7,682 bases of DNA from Planctomycetaceae bacterium (GCA_947453875.1 CANGIH010000098.1:1-7682), one strand, 5' to 3'; shown: positions 1 to 6,433, numbered from the stretch's first letter. Notes: generated by a model from the letters alone, not told the origin. Numbers and translations are program-made.

Positions 1-1
1 C

Positions 2-208
2 TTCACCGGCCGGACGGTGAACATGGCCGGCGACACGGTGATGGTCGCCACCGATCCCAACGATCCCGGCGGGAGCGAGGTGCGGTTTGACATCCACGAC
101 CTCGAATCATCGGCGCCGTCGAAAGTCTCGTTCATGCCCGAAGGGCTCCTCGACACCCTCTCGCGCGACGAGATCCGCGATCTGCTTGCCTACCTGCGGA
201 GCGAGTGA
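2..208 (+). CDS. PVC-type heme-binding (cytochrome c-like) domain protein, C-terminal end only
   Basis: This reading frame is open from the left edge and stops at TGA 206-208, giving the last 68 residues of a larger protein. Seen in the sequence: a small beta-rich part (FTGRTVNMAGDTVMVATDP) and then the ending SKVSFMPEGLLDTLSRDEIR followed by DLLAYLRSE. From family knowledge, '(S/K)VSxMPEGLLDxLxxxEIxDLLAYL' closes the planctomycete putative heme-binding domain (TIGR02603-like), found at the C-terminus of large exported dehydrogenase/membrane-bound proteins that pass electrons to a c-type heme. The CxxCH heme site of that domain lies about 100 residues earlier, outside the window, so heme binding itself cannot be confirmed. 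The internal ATG at 24 is not a likely start. No gene follows on the same strand for over 700 bp, so this is probably the last gene of its transcript. Confidence 0.8.
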   Translation, partial: FTGRTVNMAGDTVMVATDPNDPGGSEVRFDIHDLESSAPSKVSFMPEGLLDTLSRDEIRDLLAYLRSE

Positions 209-497
209 GGGCTGGCCTCGGCCGAGCGATGCTTCGGGGTCGCCCATGCCCCAACGCCGGACGTTCGCGTCGGCCATCCATGGCCTCCGCTCTCTCCGCG
301 CCGCTTGCGCTTTCGCCCTCCTATCCTGCGCTGACCGGCGAGGCCGGCTCTCGAAGCACGGGCGCCCCCTCGCTGCAGAGCGTCAGTGTGGGTTGCTGAT
401 TGGCCCCGCCGACGAACCACCCACAGGCCCGCCACCTGCTGGGCCTGCCAAATCGTTCAGTCGAGCCCGCTGGCAGCACAGCACACCGAACGACCGT
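209..497. other. Intergenic stretch with weak hairpins, no supported gene
   Basis: This stretch lies between the cytochrome-like gene end and the 3' end of the VOC gene, so the two genes converge here. Short open frames exist on both strands, but they are arginine/serine/proline-rich with no recognisable domain and look like GC shadows. Three small inverted repeats are visible: GGCCA/TGGCC near 272-285, CCGGC/GCCGG at 335-347, and the longest, CAGGCCC/GGGCCTG at 424-447 (7 bp stem, 10 nt loop). Any of them could help end transcription from either side. None is followed by a T-tract, so they are not called as classical intrinsic terminators. Confidence 0.4.
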
Positions 498-848
498 TCA
501 GCCGCCCCGCTTCCGCGACAGCATGAACTCGTTCCCCTCCGGGTCGACGCACATCGCCAGGTGGGGAGGCTGACCATCCTCCGGCTCCGGCTCCTTCGAA
601 AGGCGCCCGCCGGCGGCGACCACTTCGTGGGCCCCCACGATGACGTCGGGCACCTGGAAGGAGAGCCCCGTCCAGGTCCGCTTCCCCTCGCCGCCGGAAT
701 GGATCCCGAGGACGCTCCCGAGGATTTCCACCTCGGCGATGACGGTGTTCTGCTTGAGGAGTCGGCCCCCGAAGAGGGAGCAATAGAACCGCACGGCCCG
801 GTCCATGTCGGCGGCCCAGATCACATACTTCACACGTTCGACGAGCAT
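498..848 (-). CDS. VOC family protein (glyoxalase/bleomycin-resistance/dioxygenase fold)
   Basis: This is a 116-residue protein, the normal length of a single VOC protein. It has the two beta-alpha-beta-beta-beta halves. The first is VKYVIWAADMDRAVRFYCSLFGG (residues about 6-28), with the typical 'D..RAV.FY...FG' helix, then strands ending in GSVLGIH (44-50). The second is FQVPDVIVGAHEVVAAGGRL (64-83), ending in the hallmark DPEGNEFML (102-110). Glu107 in that last strand sits where many VOC enzymes carry a metal-binding Glu. The first strand shows Tyr8 where classic glyoxalase I has a His or Gln ligand, so the metal site may be incomplete and a specific reaction cannot be assigned. ATG at 848-846 was chosen because the fold begins immediately after it. 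The 57-residue upstream extension is arginine-rich and would run into the divergent gene. No strong Shine-Dalgarno is visible. It is divergent from the TIM-barrel gene, with about 97 bp between the starts. Confidence 0.8.
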   Translation of the reverse strand: MLVERVKYVIWAADMDRAVRFYCSLFGGRLLKQNTVIAEVEILGSVLGIHSGGEGKRTWTGLSFQVPDVIVGAHEVVAAGGRLSKEPEPEDGQPPHLAMCVDPEGNEFMLSRKRGG

Positions 849-887
849 AGGGGCATCCGGAAGAAGAGAGTGTCGGCGAGGGGATCG

Positions 888-917
888 TTGACGCCCGTTC
901 TCCCACAGCCCTACGCT
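888..917 (+). promoter_or_regulatory. Candidate sigma70-like promoter for the TIM-barrel/DUF1080 operon
   Basis: TTGACG at 888-893 matches five of the six bases of the -35 consensus. An 18 nt spacer leads to TACGCT at 912-917, a weak -10 keeping T1, A2 and T6. It lies in the short divergent intergenic region, about 30 bp before the ATG at 946. The match is modest and planctomycete promoters are poorly defined, so this is only a candidate. Confidence 0.2.
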
Positions 918-945
918 TTCGTCCATTCCACGAAAGGAAAATCCC

Positions 946-1890
946 ATGCCCCGCCCCGACCGTCGCTCCTTCCTCACAGCTGCCGCGGCATCCCTGTCGC
1001 TTGCCGCCACCAAGCTCACCTGCGCGGCCGACGAAGCTCCCCCGGCTGCGTCACTCCGGCCGGTGCGGTTCGGTGTCTCGACCTATTCCTTCTGGCAGTT
1101 CCGCGCGGAGCCGGCGCCGATCGAGGATTGCATCGACCAGGCGGCGCGGATGGGATTCGATGGCGTCGAGATCCTCCAGGTGCAGATGGGGGACGATCAA
1201 TCCAACGCCCGCCTCCAGCAGCTCAAATCCCGGGCCCATGCTCATGGCCTCGCCCTCATGGGCTTCTCGACCCATCAGGGATTCGTGAACCCCGACAAGG
1301 CCGTCCGCGACGACAACGTCGCCAAAACCCTCAATTCGATCGACACCGCCTACCGGCTCGGCATCCCGACGATGCGGATCAACACGGGCCGCTGGGGGAC
1401 GTCGAAGAACTTCGATGAACTGATGGCCAACCAGGGGATCGAGCCGAATCTTCCCGGCCACACCGACGAGGAGGGCTTCGGCTGGGTGATCGCATCGATC
1501 GAGCGACTCCTGCCGCGCGCCGAGGAGTGCGGTGTCGTGCTCGGCTTGGAAAACCACTGGGGGCTGGGGCGGACCGCCGCCGGCGTGATGCGGATCGTCG
1601 ATGCGATCAATTCCCCCTGGCTCCGGGTCACACTCGACACCGGCAACTTCCTCGACGACTCGCCGGCGCAGATGGAGAAGCTCGCGCCCCGCTGCTGCCT
1701 CGTGCAGGCGAAGACCTACGACGGTGGCGGCAAGTGGTATTCGCTCGACATCGATTACAAGGCCGTCGCCGCGATGCTCCGCCGCCACCGCTACGAGGGC
1801 TGGGTGTCGCTCGAGTTCGAAGGGAAGGCCGATCCGGCCGTGGCCGTGCCGGCGAGCCTCTCGCGGCTGAAAGAAGCGTTCTCTGCCTGA
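946..1890 (+). CDS. Tat-exported xylose-isomerase-like TIM-barrel protein (sugar phosphate isomerase/epimerase family)
   Basis: This 314-residue protein starts with a twin-arginine signal: DRRSFL (5-10), a hydrophobic alanine/serine/leucine stretch to about 22, then CAADEAP. It should therefore be folded in the cytoplasm and exported. The mature part is an AP_endonuc_2/xylose-isomerase-like TIM barrel. Strand-1 motif is RFGVSTYSFW (41-50), then GFDGVEILQ (70-78), TMRINTGRW (142-150), VVLGLENHWG (197-206), VTLDTGNF (228-235), VQAKTYDGGGKWYSLDIDY (253-271) and GWVSLEFEG (285-293). By family analogy Glu202, Asp231 and Glu290 are likely metal ligands. The usual third ligand His is replaced by Gln254 in VQAK. 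Known family members include epimerases, isomerases and, with related folds, enzymes that cleave 3-keto-glycosides (C-glycoside deglycosidases). The neighbouring DUF1080 gene fits the latter, but substrate and reaction are inferred. The start is supported by AAGGA at 934-938, 7 nt before ATG. DUF1080 gene follows after 62 bp, probably co-transcribed. Confidence 0.9.
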   Translation: MPRPDRRSFLTAAAASLSLAATKLTCAADEAPPAASLRPVRFGVSTYSFWQFRAEPAPIEDCIDQAARMGFDGVEILQVQMGDDQSNARLQQLKSRAHAHGLALMGFSTHQGFVNPDKAVRDDNVAKTLNSIDTAYRLGIPTMRINTGRWGTSKNFDELMANQGIEPNLPGHTDEEGFGWVIASIERLLPRAEECGVVLGLENHWGLGRTAAGVMRIVDAINSPWLRVTLDTGNFLDDSPAQMEKLAPRCCLVQAKTYDGGGKWYSLDIDYKAVAAMLRRHRYEGWVSLEFEGKADPAVAVPASLSRLKEAFSA

Positions 1891-1952
1891 ATCCGTTTCC
1901 CAGCCACGGCCATCGATTCCCGCATCGCGTGCCCTCTTCGAGGATCCCCTCT

Positions 1953-3401
1953 ATGTTCTCTCTCCGTGCAGGCCTCGTCGCTCTCCTTCCCGCCCTTGCA
2001 GCGTTCCCCGCGGCCGCCCAGCCAGCGGCCCTTCCGGCCGATCCGTTCGTCGTGGCGGCGGAGCATGCCGCAGGGATCCTCGGGAAGGCGCCCTGGCAGC
2101 CGATCTTCAATGGGAAAGATCTCGCCGGGTGGCGCGGCGACACCGCCAGCTATTCCGCCGAGGATGGCGTTCTCGTCTGCCAAAAGGGGGGCAAGACGCT
2201 CGAGACGGAAAAAGAGTATGGCGACTTCGCGCTCTCGTTCGAGTTCCGCCTCGAAGCGAGCGGCAACAACGGCATCGGGATCCGCGTCCCGAAGGATGGC
2301 TATCCGTCGCGTGACGGGATCGAGATCCAGATTCTCGACCACGACGGCCCGCTCTACGGGCAGGAGGCAGAGATTCCGGGCGTTGGCACACAGCGACTGA
2401 CGTGGCTCAAGCCCTGGCAGGTGCACGGCTCGGTCTACGGCATCGCCCCGGCCCGCACCGGCGCCTCGAAGCCGGTCGGCGAATGGAACACCGAGACGAT
2501 CATCGCCATTGAAGACCATGTCATGGTGATCCTCAATGGCACCGTGATCGTCGATGCGTTCCTCGATGACATGGCGGTCATCGACGGATCCCCTCATCCC
2601 GGCAAGAACAACCGCCGCGGCCACATCGTGCTGGCCGGCCACGACGACCGGGTCGAGTTCCGCAACCTCCGCCTCGCCGACTATTCCCCGCCGCCGGCGA
2701 GCCTGCGGGCCACCGCACCGAATGTGCCTCCGGCAGGCTTCGAGGCGATCTTCAATGGCCGCGATCTTTCCGGCTGGAAGGGGCTCATCGCTAGCGATGC
2801 CAACACCCGTCGGGCACTCACAGGCGCCCCCCGGGACGAGGCGCAGGCCAAGGCCGACGCGGCCATGAAGGCGCACTGGAGCGTGGTCGACGGCGTGCTC
2901 CGTTATGACGGCCAGGGGGACAGCCTCTGCACCGCGAGCGACTACGGCGACTTCGAACTGTTCGTCGACTGGAAGATTCCGCCGGGGGCCGATTCAGGGA
3001 TCTATCTCCGCGGCACGCCGCAGATCCAGATCTGGGATCCTTGGGATCCGCGCATCGAGCCGGGGAAGCCCGCTCCGTCCACTCCAGAGGCGTGGGTGGC
3101 CCAATTCGCCAATGGCCGCAATCTCGGCTCGGGGGGCCTGTGGAACAACCGGAAGTGGCGCAATGCGCCGCTCGTGCTTGCCGACAGAAAACCGGGGGAA
3201 TGGAACACCTTCCTCATCCGCATGGTCGGGGAGAAGGTGTCGGTGTGGCTCAACGACACCCTCGTCGTCGACCGCGTCAAGCTTGAGGATTATTGGTCGA
3301 AGGGTACGAAGCCCCTCCCCCGCACCGACCAGATCGAGCTCCAGCACCATGGCAGCGAGCTCTTTTTCAGAAATCTCTTCCTCCGCGAACTCCCCTGGTG
3401 A
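1953..3401 (+). CDS. Secreted protein with two DUF1080 (3-keto-disaccharide hydrolase family) domains
   Basis: This 482-residue protein has a Sec signal peptide (MFSLRAGLVALLPALAAFPAAAQ, probable cut after AAA or AQP near 22-24), so it acts in the periplasm or outside. It holds two DUF1080 jelly-roll (concanavalin-like) domains in tandem, about 47-245 and 262-481. Matching motifs show the duplication: IFNGKDLAGW (51-60) and IFNGRDLSGW (266-275); YGDFALSFEFRL (89-100) and YGDFELFVDWKI (331-342); IEIQILD and PQIQIWD; GEWNTETI (177-184) and GEWNTFLI (415-422); VEFRNLRL and LFFRNLFL. The second copy carries extra segments (about 277-309 and 363-405) and the IELQHHG motif. DUF1080 is annotated as 3-keto-disaccharide hydrolase; members act on or bind oxidised sugars. 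ATG 1953 is preceded by GAGGA (1940-1944) with 8 nt spacing and starts right at the signal peptide. The frame is open further upstream, but that extension overlaps the TIM-barrel gene and is not coding. Reaction here is unproven; either domain could be only sugar-binding. Confidence 0.9.
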   Translation: MFSLRAGLVALLPALAAFPAAAQPAALPADPFVVAAEHAAGILGKAPWQPIFNGKDLAGWRGDTASYSAEDGVLVCQKGGKTLETEKEYGDFALSFEFRLEASGNNGIGIRVPKDGYPSRDGIEIQILDHDGPLYGQEAEIPGVGTQRLTWLKPWQVHGSVYGIAPARTGASKPVGEWNTETIIAIEDHVMVILNGTVIVDAFLDDMAVIDGSPHPGKNNRRGHIVLAGHDDRVEFRNLRLADYSPPPASLRATAPNVPPAGFEAIFNGRDLSGWKGLIASDANTRRALTGAPRDEAQAKADAAMKAHWSVVDGVLRYDGQGDSLCTASDYGDFELFVDWKIPPGADSGIYLRGTPQIQIWDPWDPRIEPGKPAPSTPEAWVAQFANGRNLGSGGLWNNRKWRNAPLVLADRKPGEWNTFLIRMVGEKVSVWLNDTLVVDRVKLEDYWSKGTKPLPRTDQIELQHHGSELFFRNLFLRELPW

Positions 3402-3576
3402 GCGGGCCGAGCCCCTCGCGATCAGCGGCGGTTACTGTCGCCTTCGCCCTGCGGTCAATCCTTAGAAGGGGAGCGTGTCCCGCACCCGCCTTTCCCGCCC
3501 GCTGGTCACCCCGCGGGAGCGGTCTAGAGTTTCCACACATCCCGGGGCCGTCCGCTTCGTCGGGCGGGGATCGCGT
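3402..3576 (+). promoter_or_regulatory. Intergenic region upstream of the DUF2721 gene with hairpin next to its RBS
   Basis: This 175 bp gap separates the DUF1080 gene from the DUF2721 gene. Just after the DUF1080 stop is a small GGGC-CGA-GCCC hairpin (3404-3414), too weak and without a T-tract to call a terminator. At 3548-3567 CCGTCCG and CGGGCGG form a 7 bp stem (one G-T pair) around a 6 nt loop. Its 3' arm overlaps the purine-rich GCGGGGA that would act as ribosome binding site for ATG 3577. A second purine-rich stretch (GAAGGGGAG, 3465-3473) precedes a GTG at 3475, an alternative upstream start. No convincing -35/-10 pair was found. Confidence 0.25.
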
Positions 3577-4080
3577 ATGACTCTCGCCGAACTTTTCCCC
3601 GTTCTTCAGATGGCGATCGCTCCGGCGACGCTCGTCTCCGGCGTCGGGCTGTTGCTTCTGTGCATGTCGCAGCGATTTGCCACGGTTGTTGATCGGGCCC
3701 GGAGCATCGCCCTCTCGGCGGCAGTCCTCCAGGGCTCCAGCCAGGCCGATGCCCGGCGGCAACTCTACGTCCTTTCCCAGCGGGCCAGATTCCTCCGCGG
3801 GTGCGTCGGTACGGCGACCGGAAGCATGCTCCTGGCCGTGCTCCTCATGGTCGTGCTCGTTGCCGGGACGACCGCGAAAATCGACGTTGCGGCGGCGGCG
3901 ATCGGCCTCCTCATCGCCTGCCTCCTCTCGCTTCTCCTCTCGCTCGGCCTCTTCCTCCTCGACGTCAATCTCTCCTTGAACGCCCTCTGGATCGAACTGC
4001 CGCGCGGGTTTGTCCTGCCCGAGGAGCGCCCTATGATCCGCCCCCGCCGCCGCCCGGCCCGCCTCCCGCTCAACGTCTAA
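3577..4080 (+). CDS. DUF2721 family membrane protein
   Basis: This 167-residue membrane protein has three predicted hydrophobic segments at about 8-30, 79-99 and 104-130. The family signature is clear: LQMAIAPATLVSGVGLLLL (10-28) at the N-terminus, then QRFATVVDRAR (32-42) with its conserved 'R.a.vvDRaR', a second LSQRARFLRG (66-75) before helix 2, and the last helix ending in LFLLDVNLSLNALWIEL. This matches DUF2721 (Pfam PF11026), an inner-membrane family of unknown function, so no role is given. The tail (from about 150) is short, basic and proline/arginine-rich. ATG 3577 was chosen because it opens directly into helix 1 and follows GGGGA by 6 nt. A GTG at 3475 would add 34 polar residues, unlike the family. 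It lies 175 bp after the DUF1080 gene and 146 bp before the amidohydrolase; there is no evident functional link to either. Confidence 0.85.
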   Translation: MTLAELFPVLQMAIAPATLVSGVGLLLLCMSQRFATVVDRARSIALSAAVLQGSSQADARRQLYVLSQRARFLRGCVGTATGSMLLAVLLMVVLVAGTTAKIDVAAAAIGLLIACLLSLLLSLGLFLLDVNLSLNALWIELPRGFVLPEERPMIRPRRRPARLPLNV

Positions 4081-4135
4081 GAGTCGCAGGCTTGAGGGGG
4101 GAAAACAGATTTCTTGCAGCCTCAGCCTATCTTCC

Positions 4136-4219
4136 GGAGGATACGACTGGGTGGCGTCTGGTCGTGACGGCACCGGTCGTGTCGAGCGTGGCCTTCTGGC
4201 CCTCTTCTCCGGGAGTTGA
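4136..4219 (+). other. Possible leader mini-ORF with strong Shine-Dalgarno before the amidohydrolase
   Basis: In the 146 bp gap before the amidohydrolase, GGAGGA (4136-4141) is the best Shine-Dalgarno match in any intergenic region here. Nine bases later GTG 4151 opens a 22-codon frame (MASGRDGTGRVERGLLALFS then GS) ending at TGA 4217-4219, only 7 nt before ATG 4227. It could be a leader peptide or a translational coupling device. It could equally be a chance purine run. The frame has no similarity to anything I recognise. Confidence 0.15.
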
Positions 4220-4226
4220 TCGCGTG

Positions 4227-5957
4227 ATGTCGTGTGGCAGGAATCGTCTCCTCGTTCCCATCCTCTGCTGGATCCTCACCTGCGGGCTGGTGGGCCATGC
4301 CGCCGAGCCGGCCGAACGGATCGATGCCGAGCAAATCTATGTCGGCGGCACGATCCTCACGGTGGCCGACAGCCTGCCACGCGCCGAAGCGGTGGCGGTG
4401 GCGAACGGGCGGATCGTCGCCGTCGGCCCGCGGGCCGACGTCCTCGCCTTTCGCGGCGAGCAGACGGAAGTCATCGATCTTGCCGGCCGCACGCTCGTGC
4501 CCGGGTTCATCGATGGCCACAGCCACTTCTTCTCGCTCGTCGACGTGCAGACACAGGCCCTGTGCGCCTCACCTCCAGCCGGCCCCTGCCGGAGCGTGGC
4601 CGACGTGATCGCGGCGCTCGAGCGCATCAAGGAGCGCCGCAAGATCGGCCCCGGGCAGTTCGTGATGGGGTTTGGTTGTGACCCCGATCTCCTCGCGGAG
4701 AAGCGATTTCCGACGAAGGCCGAGCTCGACCGGGCCTTCCCCAACAATCCGGTCTTCATCGTCCATGTCTCGGGGCATGGAGCGAAGCTCAATTCGAAGG
4801 CCCTCGCGGCCTATGACGTCACCGCCGCCACCCCCACGCCCGTTGGCGGCGTGATCGGCCGCGAGGCCGGCTCGCAGGAGCCCGACGGCCTTCTCTTCGA
4901 GACGGCCTTCATGCCGATCTTCGCCAAGCTTCCCTCCCCCGGGGACGACGAGCTTCTGGCGATCCTTGATTCGGGCCAGGATCTCTACCTCCGGGCGGGG
5001 ATCACGACCGCCCAGGAAGGGGCGACGATGAAGCACCAGTTCGATCTGCTCCGCGTCTTCGCTGACCGTGGTGGACTCAAGCTCGACCTCGTCGTGCTCC
5101 CGTTCATCACCGAGATCGACGCGATTTTCGCCGGGAAGCCGCCGGCCGACGAGCCGGAATACCGCAACCGCCTCCGCATCGGCGGCGTAAAGATCGTCAC
5201 CGACGGCTCACCGCAGGGAAAGACGGCAGCCTTCACCACTCCCTACCTCACCGACGGCCCGGCGGGGCAGAAGGGCTGGCGTGGGGAGCTGTCATTCCCT
5301 CAAGGCGTGATCAACGACTGGGTGAAGAAGGTCTACGACGGAGGCGCCACGCTCTTCGTCCACTGCAACGGAGACGCGTCGATCGACAGCCTCCTCGAGG
5401 CCCATCGCTTCGCCTCTGACGGCAATCCAACGAAGCCGCGGGGCACGGTCGGCATCCACTCGCAGTTCATCCGTCGCGACCAGCTGGAAAAATATGCGGC
5501 GTGGCACATCACACCGTCGTTTTTCACGCTCCACTGCTTCTATTTCGGCGACACGCACGTCGCCAACCGCGGCGCGGCCCAGGCTGATTGCATCAGCCCG
5601 ATGAAGTCGGCCCTCGCCCTCGGCCTTCATCCGGCGAACCACACCGATTTCAACGTCTCGCCGCTCGACCAGCTGTTCACAATCCACACGGCGGTGAATC
5701 GGCAGAGCCGCTCGGGCGTGACCCTCGGCGAAGCGGAACGCATCGGGCCGCTCGAGGCGCTCCGCGCGATCACGCTCGACGGCGCCCGCATGTACGGCGA
5801 GGAGAATGAAAAAGGCTCGATCGAGACCGGCAAGCTCGCCGATCTCGTCATTCTCTCGGCCGACCCGACGGCGGTTCCCTCGGCTGGGATCGAGACCATT
5901 GAGGTGCTGGAAACGATCAAGGAGGGGAAGACGGTGTGGAGGAAGGCCTCACGATGA
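4227..5957 (+). CDS. Exported amidohydrolase family protein (amidohydrolase 3, YtcJ-like)
   Basis: This 576-residue metal-dependent hydrolase has a Sec signal peptide (MSCGRNRLLVPILCWILTCG then LVGHAAE, probable cut near residue 25-26), so it is predicted to be periplasmic. An N-terminal beta part (IYVGGTILTVAD, 37-48; VAVANGRIVAVGP, 56-68) leads into the TIM barrel. The metal motif is GFIDGHSH (93-100; His98 and His100). Next come IVHVSGHGAKLNSKAL (178-193), AGITTAQEGAT (257-267), VKIVTDGSPQGKTA (321-334), FVHCNGD (377-383; His379), GIHSQF (409-414; His411) and NHTDFNVSPLDQLFTIHTAVNR (471-492; Asp474). The end has the typical GSIETGKLADLVIL (530-543) and the closing sandwich strand. This class hydrolyses amide/formamide or related C-N bonds, but the substrate cannot be read from sequence. 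ATG 4227 lies just before the signal peptide, with GGGAG 11 nt upstream; in-frame GTG 4224 is an alternative. The frame stays open to 3801 but that part overlaps DUF2721. The stop overlaps yjbQ. Confidence 0.9.
   Translation: MSCGRNRLLVPILCWILTCGLVGHAAEPAERIDAEQIYVGGTILTVADSLPRAEAVAVANGRIVAVGPRADVLAFRGEQTEVIDLAGRTLVPGFIDGHSHFFSLVDVQTQALCASPPAGPCRSVADVIAALERIKERRKIGPGQFVMGFGCDPDLLAEKRFPTKAELDRAFPNNPVFIVHVSGHGAKLNSKALAAYDVTAATPTPVGGVIGREAGSQEPDGLLFETAFMPIFAKLPSPGDDELLAILDSGQDLYLRAGITTAQEGATMKHQFDLLRVFADRGGLKLDLVVLPFITEIDAIFAGKPPADEPEYRNRLRIGGVKIVTDGSPQGKTAAFTTPYLTDGPAGQKGWRGELSFPQGVINDWVKKVYDGGATLFVHCNGDASIDSLLEAHRFASDGNPTKPRGTVGIHSQFIRRDQLEKYAAWHITPSFFTLHCFYFGDTHVANRGAAQADCISPMKSALALGLHPANHTDFNVSPLDQLFTIHTAVNRQSRSGVTLGEAERIGPLEALRAITLDGARMYGEENEKGSIETGKLADLVILSADPTAVPSAGIETIEVLETIKEGKTVWRKASR
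5938..5946 (+). promoter_or_regulatory. Ribosome binding site of the yjbQ gene, inside the amidohydrolase end
   Basis: GGAGGAAGG lies inside the last codons of the amidohydrolase gene, 7 nt before ATG 5954. It decides the yjbQ start in favour of this ATG over the in-frame GTG at 5936, which has no such site and would add six residues. With the ATGA stop/start overlap it predicts translational coupling. Confidence 0.6.
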
Positions 5958-6376
5958 AATCCCACACCACCCACCTCTCGTTCACGCTCCCAGAACGGAT
6001 GGCGTTTCGCAACATCACGCCCGAGGTGGCGGAGCTCGTGGCAACGAGCGGCGTCCGCGAAGGGCTCTGTCTCGTCAACGCCATGCACATCACGGCGAGC
6101 GTGTTCATCAATGACGACGAGCCGGGCCTCCACGCCGATTACAAGAAGTGGCTCGAGAACCTCGCCCCCTTCAACGCCTCCCCGCAGGCTTACGCCCACA
6201 ACCGCACCGGCGAGGACAACGCCGATGCCCACATGAAGCGTCAGATCATGGGGCGTGAGGTCGTCGTGGCGATCACCGACGGCAAACTCGACTTCGGCCC
6301 CTGGGAGCAGATCTTCTACGGCGAGTTCGACGGCCGCCGGCCGAAGCGAGTCCTCGTGAAAATCATCGGGGAGTGA
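5954..6376 (+). CDS. yjbQ: YjbQ/UPF0047 family protein (secondary thiamine-phosphate synthase-like)
   Basis: This complete 140-residue cytoplasmic protein matches the UPF0047/YjbQ family over its whole length. Recognisable blocks are EGLCLVNAMHITASVFINDD (36-55), the conserved EPGLHADYKKWLENLAP (56-72), AHNRTGEDNADAHMKRQIMG (81-100), and REVVVAITDGKLDFGPWEQI (101-120) followed by FYGEFDGRRPKRVLVKIIGE (121-140) at the C-terminus. His45, His60, His82 and His93 are in conserved positions. From the literature, E. coli YjbQ has weak thiamine-phosphate synthase activity and can replace ThiE when overproduced; its main physiological role is not settled. ATG 5954 overlaps the upstream TGA (ATGA) behind a strong internal Shine-Dalgarno, so it is translated with the amidohydrolase. 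The pairing does not by itself reveal function, since one partner is exported and the other lacks a signal peptide. No thiamine genes are visible nearby. Confidence 0.93.
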   Translation: MKSHTTHLSFTLPERMAFRNITPEVAELVATSGVREGLCLVNAMHITASVFINDDEPGLHADYKKWLENLAPFNASPQAYAHNRTGEDNADAHMKRQIMGREVVVAITDGKLDFGPWEQIFYGEFDGRRPKRVLVKIIGE

Positions 6377-6410
6377 CGGGGACCGCCCGACGCGCCCGAC
6401 GCGTCCTGTC
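6375..6410. terminator. Candidate hairpin between convergent yjbQ and emfourin genes
   Basis: The 57 bp between the convergent genes contains an imperfect inverted repeat. GACGGGGAC (6375-6383) pairs with GTCCTGTC (6403-6410), with one bulged G and one G-T pair, around a GC-rich loop that holds a tandem GCCCGACGC repeat. A second, perfect hairpin CGGCCG-CTG-CGGCCG (6437-6451) lies just inside the end of the emfourin gene. Either could stop transcription in both directions. Neither is followed by a T-run, so evidence is weak. Confidence 0.25.
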
Positions 6411-6433
6411 CCAGCACGCCACCGCGGCAGGGG

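Noticed and set aside
87..1418. 443-codon open frame on the plus strand
   Set aside because: It crosses the antisense of the VOC gene and another frame of the TIM-barrel gene. The translation is arginine/proline/glycine-rich with no domain. It is a high-GC shadow.
1051..1788. 245-codon open frame on the minus strand
   Set aside because: It is antisense to the well-supported TIM-barrel gene and has no recognisable motif.
1527..1952. Upstream extension of the DUF1080 reading frame
   Set aside because: It overlaps the TIM-barrel gene in another frame. The signal peptide and GAGGA ribosome site place the start at 1953.
1791..2876. 361-codon open frame on the minus strand
   Set aside because: It lies fully antisense to the TIM-barrel end and DUF1080 gene, which have clear domains. 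The composition is typical of an antisense shadow.
3367..4173. 268-codon open frame on the minus strand
   Set aside because: It is charged and low-complexity (Glu/Arg runs) and antisense to the DUF2721 gene, whose hydrophobic helices create this pattern.
3801..4226. Upstream extension of the amidohydrolase reading frame
   Set aside because: It overlaps DUF2721 and is arginine/proline-rich. The signal peptide begins at 4227.
5697..5705. NHTDF in place of the GSD motif in the amidohydrolase, taken as a lost active site
   Set aside because: The Asp is retained (Asp474), and HTDFNVxPLD is familiar from a known amidohydrolase-3 subgroup, so the enzyme appears intact.
6384..6402. Tandem GCCCGACGC repeat suspected as a short repeat array
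   Set aside because: Only two copies of 9 bases exist in a GC-rich gap, so there is no array. It is better seen as the loop of a weak hairpin.
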